Assembly (NCBI GenBank): GCA_050010115.1
Contig: JBEKLQ010000145.1
Coordinates: 1-7,286 of the forward strand
Direction: 5' to 3'
DNA: 7,286 nt
From: JAKACA01 sp050010115
Lineage (GTDB): Bacteria > Actinomycetota > Acidimicrobiia > Acidimicrobiales > Bog-793
Shown: positions 1-5,380 of the stretch, piece after piece
Layout: every line of letters starts with the position of its first letter
How positions within the stretch are numbered: position 1 is the stretch's first letter
Notes under the pieces: generated by a model
Database searches by the model: none
What the model was told of the DNA's origin: nothing
Seen by the model: the letters and a program-made list of their open reading frames with translations, nothing else
Program-made: the position numbers and the translations under genes

Positions 1-2
1 TC

Positions 3-53
3 CACCAACTGCAGCGTCTCGGAGTTAGTGTGAACGTCGAGCCGGCTGCCTGA
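3..53 (+). CDS. C-terminal tail of a truncated unknown ORF
   Basis: An open frame enters from the left edge and ends with TGA at 51-53. Its last residues read HQLQRLGVSVNVEPAA. The other two plus frames stop within the first 33 bases. The alternating hydrophobic pattern before a short Ala-rich end looks like a genuine protein C-terminus. Some transposases end in a similar LG-x-x-V-x-LEPAA style, but sixteen residues are too few to assign a family. A G/C hairpin lies 16 bp after the stop. It may equally be chance. Confidence 0.3.
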   Translation, partial: HQLQRLGVSVNVEPAA

Positions 54-68
54 GGAGTCCCCGACGCT

Positions 69-85
69 TCGGGGCTTCGCCCCGA
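69..85 (+). terminator. Short GC hairpin after the truncated ORF, possible terminator
   Basis: TCGGGGC and GCCCCGA form a perfect 7-bp stem around a TTC loop. It sits 16 bp downstream of the stop of the ORF entering from the left edge. No run of T follows, so it is not a classical intrinsic terminator. Many high-GC terminators lack the T run, so the role is plausible but unproven. Confidence 0.35.
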
Positions 86-134
86 TCCTGACGAACTTGG
101 GGGCCTATTTCGTCTCAGAGGCTATAGCAGGCTG

Positions 135-167
135 GGTTGCGAGACCCGAGATCGGCTCCGTGCAACC
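135..167. repeat. Inverted repeat GGTTGC...GCAACC with an inner stem
   Basis: GGTTGC at 135-140 pairs with GCAACC at 162-167. Inside, CCGA and TCGG can pair across two bases, giving a stacked hairpin. It lies between the truncated ORF and the 3' end of the minus-strand membrane protein gene. It could act as a bidirectional terminator or be the end of a mobile element. No partner copy is visible in the window. Confidence 0.25.
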
Positions 168-213
168 ATAGATGACAGTCGCTCCGCGAGGCGCGCAGCC
201 TGGATCAGGCTGC

Positions 214-1065
214 TTAGGGCGGATTGACACCCGCTGCCTCGGTGTCAGATTCGGTCGCTGCAGGCGCGGCTGAAAGCTCGCAGCCTTCGACGCTCCAGAA
301 GAAGGCCGGTGTGCACACTGCCACCACCATCGTCAGAGCCATCATGGCGGCGAAGAGCCCAGGCCACCACGCCCCGACGTTGGTCACCCATGACACCCCC
401 GCGATGAGAGCTGCATTGACGACGAGGTCCGTGGCGTGAAGGCTCCACAGGGCGAATGCCGTGCAGCTGGCCATCATGCCGCCGAGGGCGAGCAGCGCGC
501 TCACGAGTCTGATCCGGCGGGAGTTGCGACGACGGTCCGGCGGCCTTGTCGGAGCGAGCACAGCCCACGCCCCGGCCAGGCTGGCGACGAGCAGTGGCTG
601 GGCGATCGCGAGTGCGGCGATGGGGGCGGCCTGCTCCCCCGAGTCGTCGTACCCGAACGGGGCGGTCGAAAATGCGTGCTGGGTGACCAGATGCACGACG
701 ATGATCTCAGCCAGGACGCCAACACATCCGACGACCACGACGGCCAGCATCGGTATGCGGTCTGCATGCTCCGCCTTGAGGCGTAGACCGATGGCTCGAC
801 GAAGGAGTAAGACAACCGAGCCGAGCGTGAGGACGGCACCAGCGACCCCGAACGGAACGCCATAAGGGTGTGAGGGTGACGGGGGACGATAGAAGATGAC
901 ACGTTGGGGATAGACCTGCGCCGTTCCCGCCGCGCGAAGCCAAAGGACAGACAGGGCGAGAAAGAGCAGCATCGCTGCGGCAGGCACGGCCCGAGAGTGT
1001 CGAATCCGCCAGACTGCCGAGTGCTTCGAGGCGGTTCGCTCCGGAGACTCGGCTCGCTCGTTCAT
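214..1065 (-). CDS. Polytopic membrane protein, unknown function
   Basis: This encodes 283 residues with about six or seven hydrophobic helices, roughly at residues 27-47, 70-89, 106-127, 147-171, 187-209, 213-231 and 234-257. A charged N-terminus (to about residue 25) and an Arg-rich loop near 174-186 separate them; the loop suggests a cytoplasmic side. There is no catalytic motif or recognisable transporter signature. The ATG at 1065 is preferred over an in-frame GTG at 1083, because two GGAGG tracts lie 4 and 10 bases upstream of the ATG and would be translated as a Gly run from the GTG. The C-terminal tail of about 25 residues is polar and Ala/Thr/Glu-rich. The gene stands alone on this strand. 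Its upstream region carries five tandem 8-bp repeats 80-120 bp from the start, which could be regulatory. I do not recognise the family. Confidence 0.8.
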   Translation of the reverse strand: MNERAESPERTASKHSAVWRIRHSRAVPAAAMLLFLALSVLWLRAAGTAQVYPQRVIFYRPPSPSHPYGVPFGVAGAVLTLGSVVLLLRRAIGLRLKAEHADRIPMLAVVVVGCVGVLAEIIVVHLVTQHAFSTAPFGYDDSGEQAAPIAALAIAQPLLVASLAGAWAVLAPTRPPDRRRNSRRIRLVSALLALGGMMASCTAFALWSLHATDLVVNAALIAGVSWVTNVGAWWPGLFAAMMALTMVVAVCTPAFFWSVEGCELSAAPAATESDTEAAGVNPP

Positions 1066-1083
1066 CGCACCTCCGCCTCCCAC
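1059..1083 (-). promoter_or_regulatory. Double Shine-Dalgarno deciding the start of the membrane protein
   Basis: Read on the minus strand, GGAGGCGGAGGTGCG directly precedes ATG at 1065. The second GGAGG sits 4 bases and the first 10 bases from the start codon. The upstream GTG at 1083 would place the whole purine tract inside the coding sequence, so the ATG is the better start. Confidence 0.7.
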
Positions 1084-1145
1084 GATAGGTCGGCCGCGTC
1101 ACTGAAGTGCCTTGAGCGGGGGAACTCGGGTGCGCCGCGACAAAA

Positions 1146-1185
1146 TACGGCAGTACGGCAGTACGGCAATACGGCAATGCGTCAA
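1146..1185. repeat. Five tandem 8-bp repeats (TACGGCAG/A)
   Basis: Five consecutive 8-bp units are TACGGCAG, TACGGCAG, TACGGCAA, TACGGCAA and a diverged TGCGTCAA. They lie in the intergenic region between the divergent membrane protein and GNAT genes. The period of 8 is not a multiple of 3, which argues against coding use. A related 10-mer, GCAATACGGC, is found once inside the array and once just after the GNAT stop codon. The array could be an iteron-like binding site or a slippage-derived microsatellite. Confidence 0.8.
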
Positions 1186-1190
1186 TGAGG

Positions 1191-1210
1191 CCAGAGGCTC
1201 CACTCTCTGG
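1191..1210. repeat. Small inverted repeat CCAGAG...CTCTGG
   Basis: CCAGAG at 1191-1196 and CTCTGG at 1205-1210 are perfect complements around an 8-base loop, just after the tandem 8-bp repeats. The stem is short and the role unknown. It may be part of the regulatory region between the two divergent genes, or chance. Confidence 0.3.
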
Positions 1211-1253
1211 GTGCTGTCGCGCAGTCGGCCTGATCGGCAGTGCCGCCGGTGAC

Positions 1254-1273
1254 GACTGCCGGCACCGGCAGTC
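1254..1273. promoter_or_regulatory. 20-bp perfect 9-2-9 palindrome upstream of GNAT, operator candidate
   Basis: GACTGCCGG-CA-CCGGCAGTC is perfectly symmetric over both 9-bp arms. It ends 42 bp before the GTG start of the acetyltransferase, where a repressor would block transcription. It has no following T run, so a terminator is less likely. The inner core CGG-CA-CCG is identical to the core of the inverted repeat upstream of the desaturase at 6980-6993. The regulator is not identifiable from the window. Confidence 0.55.
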
Positions 1274-1315
1274 CCTGAACGCCGACTCCAAGCGGATAGC
1301 TGCGACGATGTAGCG

Positions 1316-1918
1316 GTGGACCCGATATTTCGGCCTGGCGTCATTCCGGAACCCGCAGAGCTGCGCGACGGGCAGGTCCTCCTACGCAGCTGGTCGCACC
1401 GTGACCTCCCCTGCATCGAGGAGGCAAGCCGGGACCCGGTCATCCCAGCCGGCACGAGCGTGCCGAGCCCCTTCTCCGAGAAGGCCGGTCGCGCTTTCGT
1501 GGAGCGGCAGCGGGGACGCTCAGCATCGGGCATGGGGCTGAGCCTGGCGTTGGCAGAGGCAGGAACAGGCACCGCTATCGGTCTGATGGGGCTCTTCCAC
1601 CGACAACAGCTAGGCGTGGTTGGTGTGGGTTACTGGACGGTGGCGAGTCGTCGTAGACGAGGGTTCACCCGCAGGAGCCTCAGCCTGCTGAGCCGCTGGG
1701 CGCTGGGCTTGCCCGCCGTCGTCCGGCTGGAAGCACTCGTCGAGCCGGACAACGACGGATCGATCCGCGTCCTCGAAGGTGCAGGCTTCCGCCGCGAGGG
1801 CTTGTTGAGGGCGTACCTCGGCTTCGACACGATCCGCGCCGACGCGTTGATCTACTCACTGATCCAAGGCGACGTCGACGAAGTCGACTTGCCGGCGGGA
1901 CCCAGTGCGGAGCGATGA
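1316..1918 (+). CDS. GNAT family N-acetyltransferase (RimJ/RimL-like)
   Basis: This encodes 200 residues, a normal length for a single-domain GNAT enzyme that transfers acetyl from acetyl-CoA to an amine. The N-terminal part VLLRSWSHRDLPCI (21-34) is the usual first strand and helix. Motif A runs over 103-130: a GYW strand, then the Arg-rich RRRRGFT segment (112-118) that forms the pyrophosphate-binding loop. Motif B runs over 142-165, with the typical V-x-P-x-N pattern and SIRVLEGAGFRREGLLR. This pattern is common in RimJ/RimL-type enzymes, but the substrate (ribosomal protein N-terminus, antibiotic or small amine) cannot be read. The start is GTG with no strong Shine-Dalgarno, so the exact N-terminus is uncertain. 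A 20-bp palindrome 42 bp upstream may be an operator. The last residues (about 185-200) are acidic and variable. Confidence 0.88.
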   Translation: MDPIFRPGVIPEPAELRDGQVLLRSWSHRDLPCIEEASRDPVIPAGTSVPSPFSEKAGRAFVERQRGRSASGMGLSLALAEAGTGTAIGLMGLFHRQQLGVVGVGYWTVASRRRRGFTRRSLSLLSRWALGLPAVVRLEALVEPDNDGSIRVLEGAGFRREGLLRAYLGFDTIRADALIYSLIQGDVDEVDLPAGPSAER

Positions 1919-1968
1919 GCGCCCGCAATACGGCCATTCGTTAAGGGGGTGGGAGAGTCCGCGGGCGC
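1919..1968. repeat. 8-bp inverted repeat immediately after the GNAT stop
   Basis: GCGCCCGC (1919-1926) and GCGGGCGC (1961-1968) are perfect complements around a 34-base loop, starting directly after the TGA of the acetyltransferase gene. The 10-mer GCAATACGGC, also present in the tandem array upstream of the gene, overlaps the left arm and loop. A transcription-ending or RNA-stabilising role is possible. No T run follows. Confidence 0.4.
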
Positions 1969-2010
1969 ACGAACGACGGCCCCGAGGCGCTTCGTGACAA
2001 GCTGAAGATC

Positions 2011-2400
2011 ATGCGGTTGAAGCGCTTCGTTGGATTAGTGGCCGTCGCGCTGGCGGTGGCTGCGTGCGCCGGCACCCCGAGCGCCGCGAAAGGAATGATC
2101 GTTGGCGGCTTCTTCTTGGTCGGCGGTCCCAAACCTGGTGCCACCTATGGCTCCGCTGGTGAAGTGCAGGTGTTCGAAGGCCCTGTGGCGAAGGTTCTTG
2201 TCGAGCCAGGCGGTGGTCGAAAGGCAATCCCTCGCGGTCGCCTCGTCGTCTCGGAGCAGGTTGCCAAAAGTCAGGAATTCCATTTCTCGGTTGTCCCTGG
2301 CGTCTATCTCGTCTGCACACAGTCCTGTAGCGGGTTTCAGCAGGTGCGCGTTGTCGGAGGGAAGACCGTGCGGGTCCGCTTCGGCACGAGCATCTCATAG
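2011..2400 (+). CDS. Small secreted lipoprotein, unknown function
   Basis: This encodes 129 residues. The N-terminus has basic residues (MRLKR), a hydrophobic stretch, and a lipobox VAAC with the acceptor Cys at residue 19. It should therefore be lipid-anchored to the outer face of the membrane after signal peptidase II cleavage. The mature part is rich in beta-forming residues and Gly. It ends with a V-PGVYLVCTQSC segment and a V-x-V-x-x-GK-x-V-x-V-x-F strand pattern, recalling small beta-sandwich (carboxypeptidase-regulatory or Ig-like) domains. Two Cys in the CTQSC stretch could form a disulfide. No catalytic motif is visible. The Shine-Dalgarno is weak (GAAG about 4 bases before ATG). The gene stands alone, between GNAT and the small membrane protein. 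Confidence 0.75.
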   Translation: MRLKRFVGLVAVALAVAACAGTPSAAKGMIVGGFFLVGGPKPGATYGSAGEVQVFEGPVAKVLVEPGGGRKAIPRGRLVVSEQVAKSQEFHFSVVPGVYLVCTQSCSGFQQVRVVGGKTVRVRFGTSIS

Positions 2401-2690
2401 GGCTACCGGCTGCAGGCCAAGAGGCTCGGCGGCGCCACTGGGCCACACACACCGCCAGAGTTCAACCTGCGGGTTTGCTTGCACCGCACCTACCTTTCAC
2501 ACGTCGGACACCTGTCTCTGCCGAGCCGGCGATACCGATCCTCTGGTCTAGGACGCCGACGCGCCGAGGCTGCCCGAGCTGGCGCCGCGTCAGGCGACGT
2601 CTGCCTGCTGGCGGACGTCAGACGGGCGGCTCCCTCCTTCGGGTCCAAAGGCCCTAGCGCGCGCCATAGGTGGCGAGACACAATAACAAT
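2401..2690. other. Intergenic region, no supported gene
   Basis: The open frames here are short, overlap each other and lack recognisable domains. The main structure is a pair of GACGTC palindromes at 2596-2601 and 2614-2619, with CGTCTG (2598-2603) able to pair with CAGACG (2619-2624) around 15 bases. The last 15 bases before the next gene form an unusually A-rich patch (ACACAATAACAAT) in this GC-rich DNA, probably promoter or initiation-region sequence for the small membrane protein. Confidence 0.5.
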
Positions 2691-2993
2691 ATGTGGTCCC
2701 GCTATCGCCCCGTTATCCTCATAGTTGTGCTTATCGTAGGGGGAACTCTCGTCGCGCGGCTTCTCGGCTACAAGTTGGGCGGCAATGTTGTCGTGCGGTG
2801 TCGCAAGGGCCACCTCTTCACGACAATCTGGATTCCTGGCGTGAAGCTCAAGGCACTGGACCTCGGCTGGGCCAGGCTGCAGCGCTGTCCGGTCGGCAAA
2901 CACTGGACTCTCGTCACTCCCGTAAAGGACTCAGACTTGACTGATGAGGAAAGGCGATTTGCCGAGCAACACCACGACGTGTGGATTCCCTGA
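2691..2993 (+). CDS. Small single-pass membrane protein with CxxxGH / CPxGxHW motif
   Basis: From the ATG at 2691 this encodes 100 residues; an in-frame GTG at 2670 would add seven polar residues. A hydrophobic helix (YRPVILIVVLIVGGTLVARL) occupies about residues 5-25, so the remainder is membrane-tethered. The soluble part contains RC-x-x-GHLFTTIWIPG and, 25 residues on, QRCPVGKHWTLV, followed by an acidic LTDEER segment. I recognise this as a conserved small protein type common in actinobacteria, with no assigned function that I know. The two Cys (37 and 66) and two His (41 and 71) are spaced as in a zinc-ribbon or treble-clef knuckle, so metal binding is a reasonable inference. No strong Shine-Dalgarno favours either start; I chose ATG because it directly precedes the membrane helix. 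Confidence 0.8.
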   Translation: MWSRYRPVILIVVLIVGGTLVARLLGYKLGGNVVVRCRKGHLFTTIWIPGVKLKALDLGWARLQRCPVGKHWTLVTPVKDSDLTDEERRFAEQHHDVWIP

Positions 2994-3000
2994 CGGACTT

Positions 3001-3037
3001 GATGCCCCTGTGCGTTCTTCGATTCGTGGAGGGCATC
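3001..3037 (+). terminator. Inverted repeat GATGCCC...GGGCATC after the small membrane protein
   Basis: The perfect 7-bp arms at 3001-3007 and 3031-3037 begin 7 bp after the stop codon and enclose 23 bases. The position fits a transcription end, but the loop is long and no T run follows. It could also be chance. Confidence 0.3.
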
Positions 3038-3274
3038 CCTATCTAATTCGCGCACGGGTTCCATGACACGCTAAAGAGGCTGCACCTGTGCCAGAGTTGC
3101 CCCCTCCCGATTCTGCACGGCCGGTTGGCCCTCCCTCCACGGCCGGCGAACAGCGCAAACGTTGCCTGACGCGGCATTAGCACCCGCACCGATCAGACGG
3201 ATCGGGCGTGCCTCTGCTCGTCAGCAGCAGGGTCGCGCAGCTCGCCTCGCGGCGTGCTCGGGCGGTCTCACAGG

Positions 3275-3456
3275 CTAGGCGTAGTTCACTTCATACGCTT
3301 TCAAGATGGGCGGGACAGTTTCGGTTGTCCATGCAATGTTCATCAACTCGGGCCGGAGCTCGACTCGAGCCCTTGGTAGCGCGGGACCAGCGCTTCCTCG
3401 CGAGCAGCGACGTAATGACCCAGGCGATGCTGCTCTCGAATGTAGCTCTCGCGGCC
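3275..3456 (-). pseudogene. Possible decayed minus-strand gene fragment
   Basis: Two overlapping minus-strand frames read like pieces of one protein. The first (3456 down to a TGA at 3343-3345) gives RESYIREQHRLG, then HYVAAREEALVPRYQGLES, with fairly G/C-rich third positions. The second gives RPELMNIAWTTETVPPILKA and ends YEVNYA with a TAG at 3275-3277. Joining them needs one frameshift near 3355-3375, in a region with repeated TCGAG. An in-frame TGA closes the first frame upstream at 3457-3459, so the N-terminus is missing. I do not recognise the family. The claim rests on protein-like composition only. Confidence 0.25.
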
Positions 3457-3519
3457 TCAGGCGCTGGCCCGAAAGCTGACGGGGCAGCGTCTGGTTGGCC
3501 GCAGGGCTAGGTTGCAGAC

Positions 3520-3834
3520 ATGCCCAAGATCCGACTGACCGTTGCGTACAATCAGCCGCCCGACGCCGACGCGTTCCTCGAGCACTATGAGGACGTGCAC
3601 ACGGCGTTGGCCCGTACCATCCCGGGCGTCGAGACCTTCGAATGGTCCAAGGTGGTGGGTACCGCGACCGGTGAGCCTCCGCGCTACGCGCTCCTTGCTC
3701 AGCTCACCTTCGAGTCCATGGAGGCCTTCGGGGCAGGTCTCGCAAGCCCCGAGGGTCAGGCAGCTGCTGCAGATGTGGCGAGCTTCGCGACCAACGGGGC
3801 GGAGATGTTCATCAGCGAGCTCGCTGAGTCCTGA
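3520..3834 (+). CDS. EthD-like dimeric alpha-beta barrel protein
   Basis: This encodes 104 residues, the usual length for EthD-type small proteins of the ferredoxin-like alpha-beta barrel superfamily. The N-terminal strand KIRLTVAYN is followed by the family-typical pattern P-x-D-x-x-x-F-x-x-H-Y-x-x-x-H (residues 13-27, here PDADAFLEHYEDVH). Then come IPGVETFEW, the strand ALLAQLTFES, and the MEAFGAGLASPEGQAAAADV helix near the end. Family members act as small dimeric enzymes or accessory proteins in catabolism and polyketide-type chemistry; the exact reaction cannot be read here. The ATG has an AGG about 8 bases upstream. The stop lies 14 bp before the DUF664 gene on the same strand, indicating cotranscription. 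Confidence 0.8.
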   Translation: MPKIRLTVAYNQPPDADAFLEHYEDVHTALARTIPGVETFEWSKVVGTATGEPPRYALLAQLTFESMEAFGAGLASPEGQAAAADVASFATNGAEMFISELAES

Positions 3835-3848
3835 CCGCAAGGCTCACC

Positions 3849-4367
3849 ATGGTCGCTGACATCGAGGATCCTCGCCGGCGCGAGCCGGCGTTCGTCCTCA
3901 CCGAGCGGGAGATGCTCGACGGGTGGCTCGAGTTCCACCGCATGACGCTCTTGCTCAAGTGCGAAGGGCTTGACGACGCCGGGCGGAAGAGTCGGCCCGT
4001 GCCAACGTCCAAGCTGTCGCTGCACGGGCTGGTACGGCACATGGCCGAGGTCGAGCGAGCTTGGTTCCGCCGGGCGCTGCTTCGTGAACCGGAGCTTCCC
4101 CATATCTGGGTCGCCGAAGGCGATGAGGAGAGGGACTTCTTCCCGCTCGACAATGCGGACTGGGAGGTCGATCTGGCGGTGTGGGAGGCCGAGTGCGAGG
4201 CGGCTCGGGAGGCGGCAGCAGGTCACGGGCTCGATGGCACTGGCCTCAGGCGAGGGCAGCCGGTCTCGCTTCGGTGGATCTACACGCACATGATCGAGGA
4301 GTACGCACGCCACAACGGGCACGCAGACCTGATCCGTGAGCTGATCGACGGGAGCGTGGGCTGGTAG
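3849..4367 (+). CDS. DUF664 / DinB-like four-helix bundle protein
   Basis: This encodes 172 residues, the normal size of the family. Early on, LTEREMLDGWLEFHRMTLLLKCEGL is the first helix. LSLHGLVRHMAEVERAWF (57-73) is the family's second-helix signature, with His64 as a probable metal ligand. A Trp/acid-rich middle (WEVDLAVWEAECEAAR) follows. Near the end, THMIEEYARHNGHADLIREL (146-165) has His155 and His158 as likely further ligands, with His147 nearby. DinB-like proteins are metal-binding and some are thiol-dependent transferases (for example mycothiol-dependent); the substrate of this one is unknown. The start has AAGG 6 bases upstream of ATG. It is the second gene of a unit with EthD. 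A G/C hairpin with a GCGA loop lies just inside the coding sequence. Confidence 0.87.
   Translation: MVADIEDPRRREPAFVLTEREMLDGWLEFHRMTLLLKCEGLDDAGRKSRPVPTSKLSLHGLVRHMAEVERAWFRRALLREPELPHIWVAEGDEERDFFPLDNADWEVDLAVWEAECEAAREAAAGHGLDGTGLRRGQPVSLRWIYTHMIEEYARHNGHADLIRELIDGSVGW
3873..3890 (+). promoter_or_regulatory. 7-bp GC hairpin with GCGA (GNRA) loop near the DUF664 start
   Basis: CGCCGGC and GCCGGCG enclose GCGA, beginning 24 bases after the ATG. In mRNA this is an all-G/C stem capped by a GNRA tetraloop, one of the most stable small hairpins. It could slow early elongation or affect the downstream cistron's expression. Coding constraint on an Arg/Ala/Pro-rich stretch could produce it by chance. 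Confidence 0.35.
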
Positions 4368-4633
4368 CAGGAGCGGGGCAGCGGCGTGAGTGGGCGCGCG
4401 CTGTCACTCCGCTCACGATGTCCATCCCGGGGACCATCAAGTCCGGGCGAGTCGACGGATGTCAGGTTCGCTGTCCGTCTCGTGCTTGATCACCTCAGAG
4501 ATGACAGATCCGACGTCGAGGGCGGCCTGTCGCCGTCGGTGAGACGCGCGAGTTCGGAGCCGCCGCGCCCTCCTGAGGACAAGGAAATTCGCACTGAGGG
4601 CCGTGGCAAACCTCGCAACCGGCCTTCGCAGGG
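4368..4633. other. Intergenic region before the sigma remnant
   Basis: No open frame here shows a recognisable domain. A 99-codon plus frame from 4386 is Arg/Pro/Ser-rich and looks like background. Just after the DUF664 stop, GAGTG (4388-4392) pairs with CACTC (4405-4409) around a GC-rich loop, and AGCG/CGCT can extend it; this may end the EthD-DUF664 transcript. Confidence 0.4.
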
Positions 4634-4750
4634 AACTTCTCCGACGTGCGTCGCTATGCCTACCGCAGGGTGGGCGCAGGGGTAGCTGACGAACTGGCGT
4701 CGGAGACCTTCGTCCGGGCCTTCCAGAGCTGGACCACGTTCGATCCGTCC
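4634..4750 (+). pseudogene. Remnant of an ECF-type sigma-70 factor (region 2)
   Basis: The plus frame reads NFSDVRRYAYRRVG, then ADELASETFVRAF, then QSWTTFDPSS. This matches the start of region 2 of extracytoplasmic-function sigma factors, where a V-x-x-Y-x-x-RRVG helix is followed by a D-(E/D)-x-x-x-x-TF-x-x-A core-binding helix. About 35 residues survive. Regions normally following (the rest of region 2, with its usual tryptophan-rich -10 recognition segment, and all of region 4) are absent, and no upstream start with a Shine-Dalgarno is evident. Similarity ends within a few bases of the convergent Rrf2 stop at 4751-4753, so the break coincides with that gene's 3' end. The frame stays open for 550 more codons antisense to the next two genes, but that part is not sigma-like. 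Confidence 0.6.
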
Positions 4751-5215
4751 TCACGGGTTCCGGTGGAAGTCGGACGGCGAGTACCGCCCCAACTCGATAT
4801 CAGCGTCTCGTTGTGCGAGGAGTGCGAGCGTCGTGGCCGCAAGGGCGTCGCGGAGCACCGCCGTCGCGGCCATCCACGTCTCGTGCATGGGGCACACGGC
4901 TTCCCAGCGGCACGGTCCGTCGCCGAGCGCGCAGCGGTCGGGTCGCAGCGGCCCTTCGGCAGACTCCACGACCTCGAGAGCGGTGACGGTCTCCGCCGGT
5001 CGGGCGAGGCGGTAGCCACCGTCTCGGCCGGCCCGCGATGTGGCGATGCCGGCCCGGACGAGGTCGCCGAGTATCTGCGATGCGTACGTCGACGGCACGT
5101 ACGTATCCGCCACGAGCTCGCGGATCTTCACCGGCTTGTCCTCGTGCGACGCCCGCGCCAGGCAGATCGCCGATCGGATCACGTAGTCGCCGCGTTTGGA
5201 GAGCGTGATGTTCAC
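4751..5215 (-). CDS. Rrf2 family transcriptional regulator, probable Fe-S sensor
   Basis: From the GTG at 5215 this encodes 154 residues, typical for Rrf2 proteins such as IscR and NsrR. The N-terminus ITLSKRGDYVIRSAICLA is the classic first helix. The winged helix-turn-helix spans about 28-75, with VPSTYASQILGDLVRAGI as recognition segment and GRDGGYRLA as the wing. Three cysteines follow, Cys95, Cys102 and Cys108 (C-x6-C-x5-C), close to the C-x5-C-x5-C cluster ligands of IscR/NsrR, so binding of an Fe-S cluster sensing redox, NO or iron status is inferred. The open frame extends upstream to 5332, but the added residues are not Rrf2-like, so the GTG is chosen although its Shine-Dalgarno is weak. 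The gene lies downstream of the HEYAE protein gene on the same strand, with 165 bp between them. Confidence 0.9.
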   Translation of the reverse strand: MNITLSKRGDYVIRSAICLARASHEDKPVKIRELVADTYVPSTYASQILGDLVRAGIATSRAGRDGGYRLARPAETVTALEVVESAEGPLRPDRCALGDGPCRWEAVCPMHETWMAATAVLRDALAATTLALLAQRDADIELGRYSPSDFHRNP

Positions 5216-5287
5216 AGCGAAGTGGTCCGTTTCGTGTCTCGGGGAGCCCGGCTCCAACCACCGAGGTTGCCTCTGTACGGCCTGCCC

Positions 5288-5300
5288 ACTATACGTATAG
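5288..5300 (-). promoter_or_regulatory. 12-bp palindrome CTATACGTATAG upstream of Rrf2
   Basis: CTATACGTATAG (5289-5300) is perfectly symmetric and A/T-rich in GC-rich DNA. It lies 74 bp upstream of the Rrf2 start. On the minus strand it overlaps TATAGT (5288-5293), one mismatch from the -10 consensus; no convincing -35 is seen. It could be the Rrf2 promoter with an overlapping operator, perhaps for autoregulation as in many Rrf2 genes. Which protein binds is not shown. Confidence 0.45.
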
Positions 5301-5380
5301 CGACATACTTGACGTTGAGTTGGCCCTCCCACAATGATGACGGTGCCGATCGACTTTGCCGTGCATCAGCAGATGGCGGA

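Larger units (their letters stand above)
2994..3519. other. 526-bp region without an intact gene
   Basis: A plus-strand open frame of 100 codons starting at 3208 has weak third-position G/C bias, is Arg/Ser-rich and shows no domain, so I do not call it. Structures seen are two copies of CACGGCCGG at 3116-3124 and 3138-3146; a hairpin CCGATC-AGACG-GATCGG at 3189-3205, extendable by GCAC/GTGC with a bulge to 3186-3211; and a near-palindrome GCTCGA-C-TCGAGC around 3358-3370. On the minus strand, 3275-3456 looks like decayed coding sequence and is listed separately. Confidence 0.5.

Noticed and set aside
1919..1968. Integron attC-like site after the GNAT gene, suggesting a gene cassette array
   Set aside because: The inverted repeat lacks the paired RYYYAAC and GTTRRRY core sites, and no such sites separate the other small genes.
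3208..3510. A 100-codon plus-strand ORF with a GTG start
   Set aside because: Third-position G/C bias is weak, the composition is Arg/Ser-rich, no domain is visible, and it overlaps the better-looking minus-strand remnant.
4386..4685. A 99-codon plus-strand ORF after DUF664
   Set aside because: Low-complexity Arg/Pro/Ser/Glu composition, no Shine-Dalgarno and no recognisable motif; it also overlaps the sigma remnant in another frame.
5313..5341. A plus-strand promoter with TTGACG at the -35 position
   Set aside because: The hexamer 17 bp downstream (CAATGA) matches the -10 consensus poorly, and no supported plus-strand gene follows.
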